This document shows, in pieces, positions 14,147 through 15,185 of a stretch of DNA of 15,185 nt. Within the stretch, counting starts at the first letter, position 1. Each line of letters begins with the position of its first letter. The notes under the pieces are model-generated. The model was given only the letters and a program-made list of their open reading frames with translations. It was not told where the DNA came from and made no database searches. The translations under genes were made by a program, and so were the position numbers. Location of the stretch: positions 1 through 15,185 of the forward strand of contig JAGVKY010000147.1 of the NCBI GenBank assembly GCA_020050175.1. The letters run 5' to 3'. Source of the DNA: Parachlamydiales bacterium. GTDB taxonomy: Bacteria; Chlamydiota; Chlamydiia; Chlamydiales; JAJFMK01.

Positions 14147-15185
14147 TTACTTTTTTAAAAGCCGAAGTGCATTAAGACCTACAAGACAGGTCCCCCCCTC
14201 GTGCATAACGACAGCAAGCCAAAGGGGGACAAAGCCTAGCAGAGCAGGGATCGCAGCAATAGCAATGCTTGATAGGGCAATGGTTAGGTTTTGACGGACG
14301 ATGGTACGAGTTTTTTGCCCCTTAAGGATCAGCCAGTTAATATCGAGAAGATCTTCTTTTAAAAGAACGGCATCAGCCGCATCTAAGGCAGCGCCGCTTC
14401 CGATCTTTCCCATCGCAATGCCAACGGTCGCCCTTGCAAGGGCAGGCGCATCATTGATCCCATCCCCCACCATCATTAATCCCCCATCTTCTGAAAGGCG
14501 AGAGACATGGTAGAGCTTATCTTCGGGTCGAAGATTGGCATAGACCTTATGAATGCCGAGCTTTTCTTGGACCTTCTTGCCGCTCTCCATGTGATCGCCT
14601 GTCAGGAGATAAGTTTTTAGTCCTAAATTGTCATGCAGCTCCTGAATCAGAGTTTTTGCTGCTGGCCTTAATCGATCCTCAAAAGTGAAAAGGGCCATTT
14701 CTCCACCCACTTCTAAGAGGGCGATACTCCGGCCTTCTCTTTTCTCTCTTGCCACAACTTCTTTAAGTTGTTTTTGTTTTGATCGGTCTAACTTAGGGAG
14801 CAGCCATTCGTAATGACCTATAAACCCTTGCATTCCTTTTACCTTTCCCTCTACACCATAGCCAGGGACTAGGCGAATCTCTTCGGGTTGTGAAATTTCG
14901 ACGTTTTCTTTAACCGAAGCACGGATGATCGCTTCACCAATCGGGTGTTTGGCCCCTCTTTCGAGCGAAGCAGCTATCTCAAGGGCTTTTTCGCGCGATA
15001 AATTACCCCAAGTATTAAGGGAGACAACTTCCAGCTCGCCGGTCGTTAAAGTCCCCGTCTTATCGAAAGCGATGCTTTTTGAGCTCGCGATTGCATCGAG
15101 GATTGCTCCTCCTTTTAACAAAATCCCCTTTTTTGCAGAGGAACTAATGGCGCTTAGATAGGCCGTTGGCAAGGCAATAATCAAA
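14147..15185 (-). CDS. P1B-type heavy-metal ATPase, partial (N terminus outside window)
   Basis: About 345 C-terminal residues of a metal-exporting P-type ATPase are present. Counting from the first residue visible: the helix-4 tail ALPTAYLSAISS at 4-15; DKTGT (41-45), with D41 the phosphorylated residue; the P1B-specific HP pair (80-81); TGD (195-197); GDGINDAP (240-247); and a last helix with HEGGT (328-332). HEG(G/S)T in the last helix marks the P1B-4 subgroup (CoaT/CtpD/PfeT-like: Co, Fe or Zn export), although the metal cannot be fixed from this alone. The reading frame is open across the right edge; the first codon TTG reads as an internal Leu. The SPC or CPC motif of helix 4 should lie just beyond the window. 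The gene ends 20 bases before glutamate dehydrogenase. Confidence 0.92.
   Translation of the reverse strand, partial: LIIALPTAYLSAISSSAKKGILLKGGAILDAIASSKSIAFDKTGTLTTGELEVVSLNTWGNLSREKALEIAASLERGAKHPIGEAIIRASVKENVEISQPEEIRLVPGYGVEGKVKGMQGFIGHYEWLLPKLDRSKQKQLKEVVAREKREGRSIALLEVGGEMALFTFEDRLRPAAKTLIQELHDNLGLKTYLLTGDHMESGKKVQEKLGIHKVYANLRPEDKLYHVSRLSEDGGLMMVGDGINDAPALARATVGIAMGKIGSGAALDAADAVLLKEDLLDINWLILKGQKTRTIVRQNLTIALSSIAIAAIPALLGFVPLWLAVVMHEGGTCLVGLNALRLLKK

Noticed and set aside
15182..15184. TTG as start codon of the metal ATPase
   Set aside because: The frame is open to the window edge and the residues fit the middle of transmembrane helix 4, so this codon is an internal Leu of a longer protein.

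Overview
The window most likely comes from an environmental, amoeba-associated member of the Chlamydiae (Parachlamydia/Simkania/Waddlia-like). The evidence is the chlamydial hrcA-grpE-dnaK gene order behind a CIRCE operator, a cysteine-rich MOMP-like porin with a signal peptide, and a 115-kDa-class NAD-glutamate dehydrogenase. No rRNA, tRNA, CRISPR array or intact transposase gene was seen. The lineage call is inference from gene content.

Right part (about 7.3-15.2 kb, all on the minus strand): the C-terminal part of a P1B-type metal ATPase runs off the window edge. It is followed after 20 bases by NAD-glutamate dehydrogenase, then a CIRCE element, then the tightly packed heat-shock operon hrcA-grpE-dnaK, with a probable hairpin terminator after dnaK. 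Middle part (about 4.4-7.2 kb, minus strand): a probable small two-helix membrane protein, the MOMP-like porin with a textbook rho-independent terminator, and a secreted protein with a fucosyltransferase-type HYRGTDK motif. Between 3162 and 4453 on the plus strand lie two overlapping genes of the DUF58 (vWA-like) type. They run convergently into the glycosyltransferase gene and lack their usual MoxR and vWA partners in this window.

Left part (about 0.2-3.1 kb, minus strand) is the highlight: what looks like a complete minimal microcin C-type (peptidyl-nucleotide) biosynthesis cluster. Behind a recognisable promoter and an eight-base Shine-Dalgarno sequence lies a seven-codon gene for the peptide MNCELRN. 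It has the length of E. coli MccA (MRTGNAN) and the C-terminal Asn that MccB enzymes modify. It is followed by a 391-residue MccB-like ThiF/E1-type adenylyltransferase with an N-terminal peptide-clamp (RRE-like) region, and then by an MFS transporter in the position of the exporter MccC. The expected model is that the heptapeptide is made in excess, MccB joins AMP to its C-terminal Asn, and the MFS protein exports the product. In the known system the product is a Trojan-horse inhibitor of aspartyl-tRNA synthetase. No MccE- or MccF-type immunity gene is in the window.

A roughly 160-bp palindromic element with 31-bp inverted ends built from CGCAAAG-like words sits between the mccB-like and mccC-like genes. 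A possible GxxExxY-family gene remnant lies just beyond the exporter gene. Together they suggest the cluster sits in an accessory, rearranged locus.
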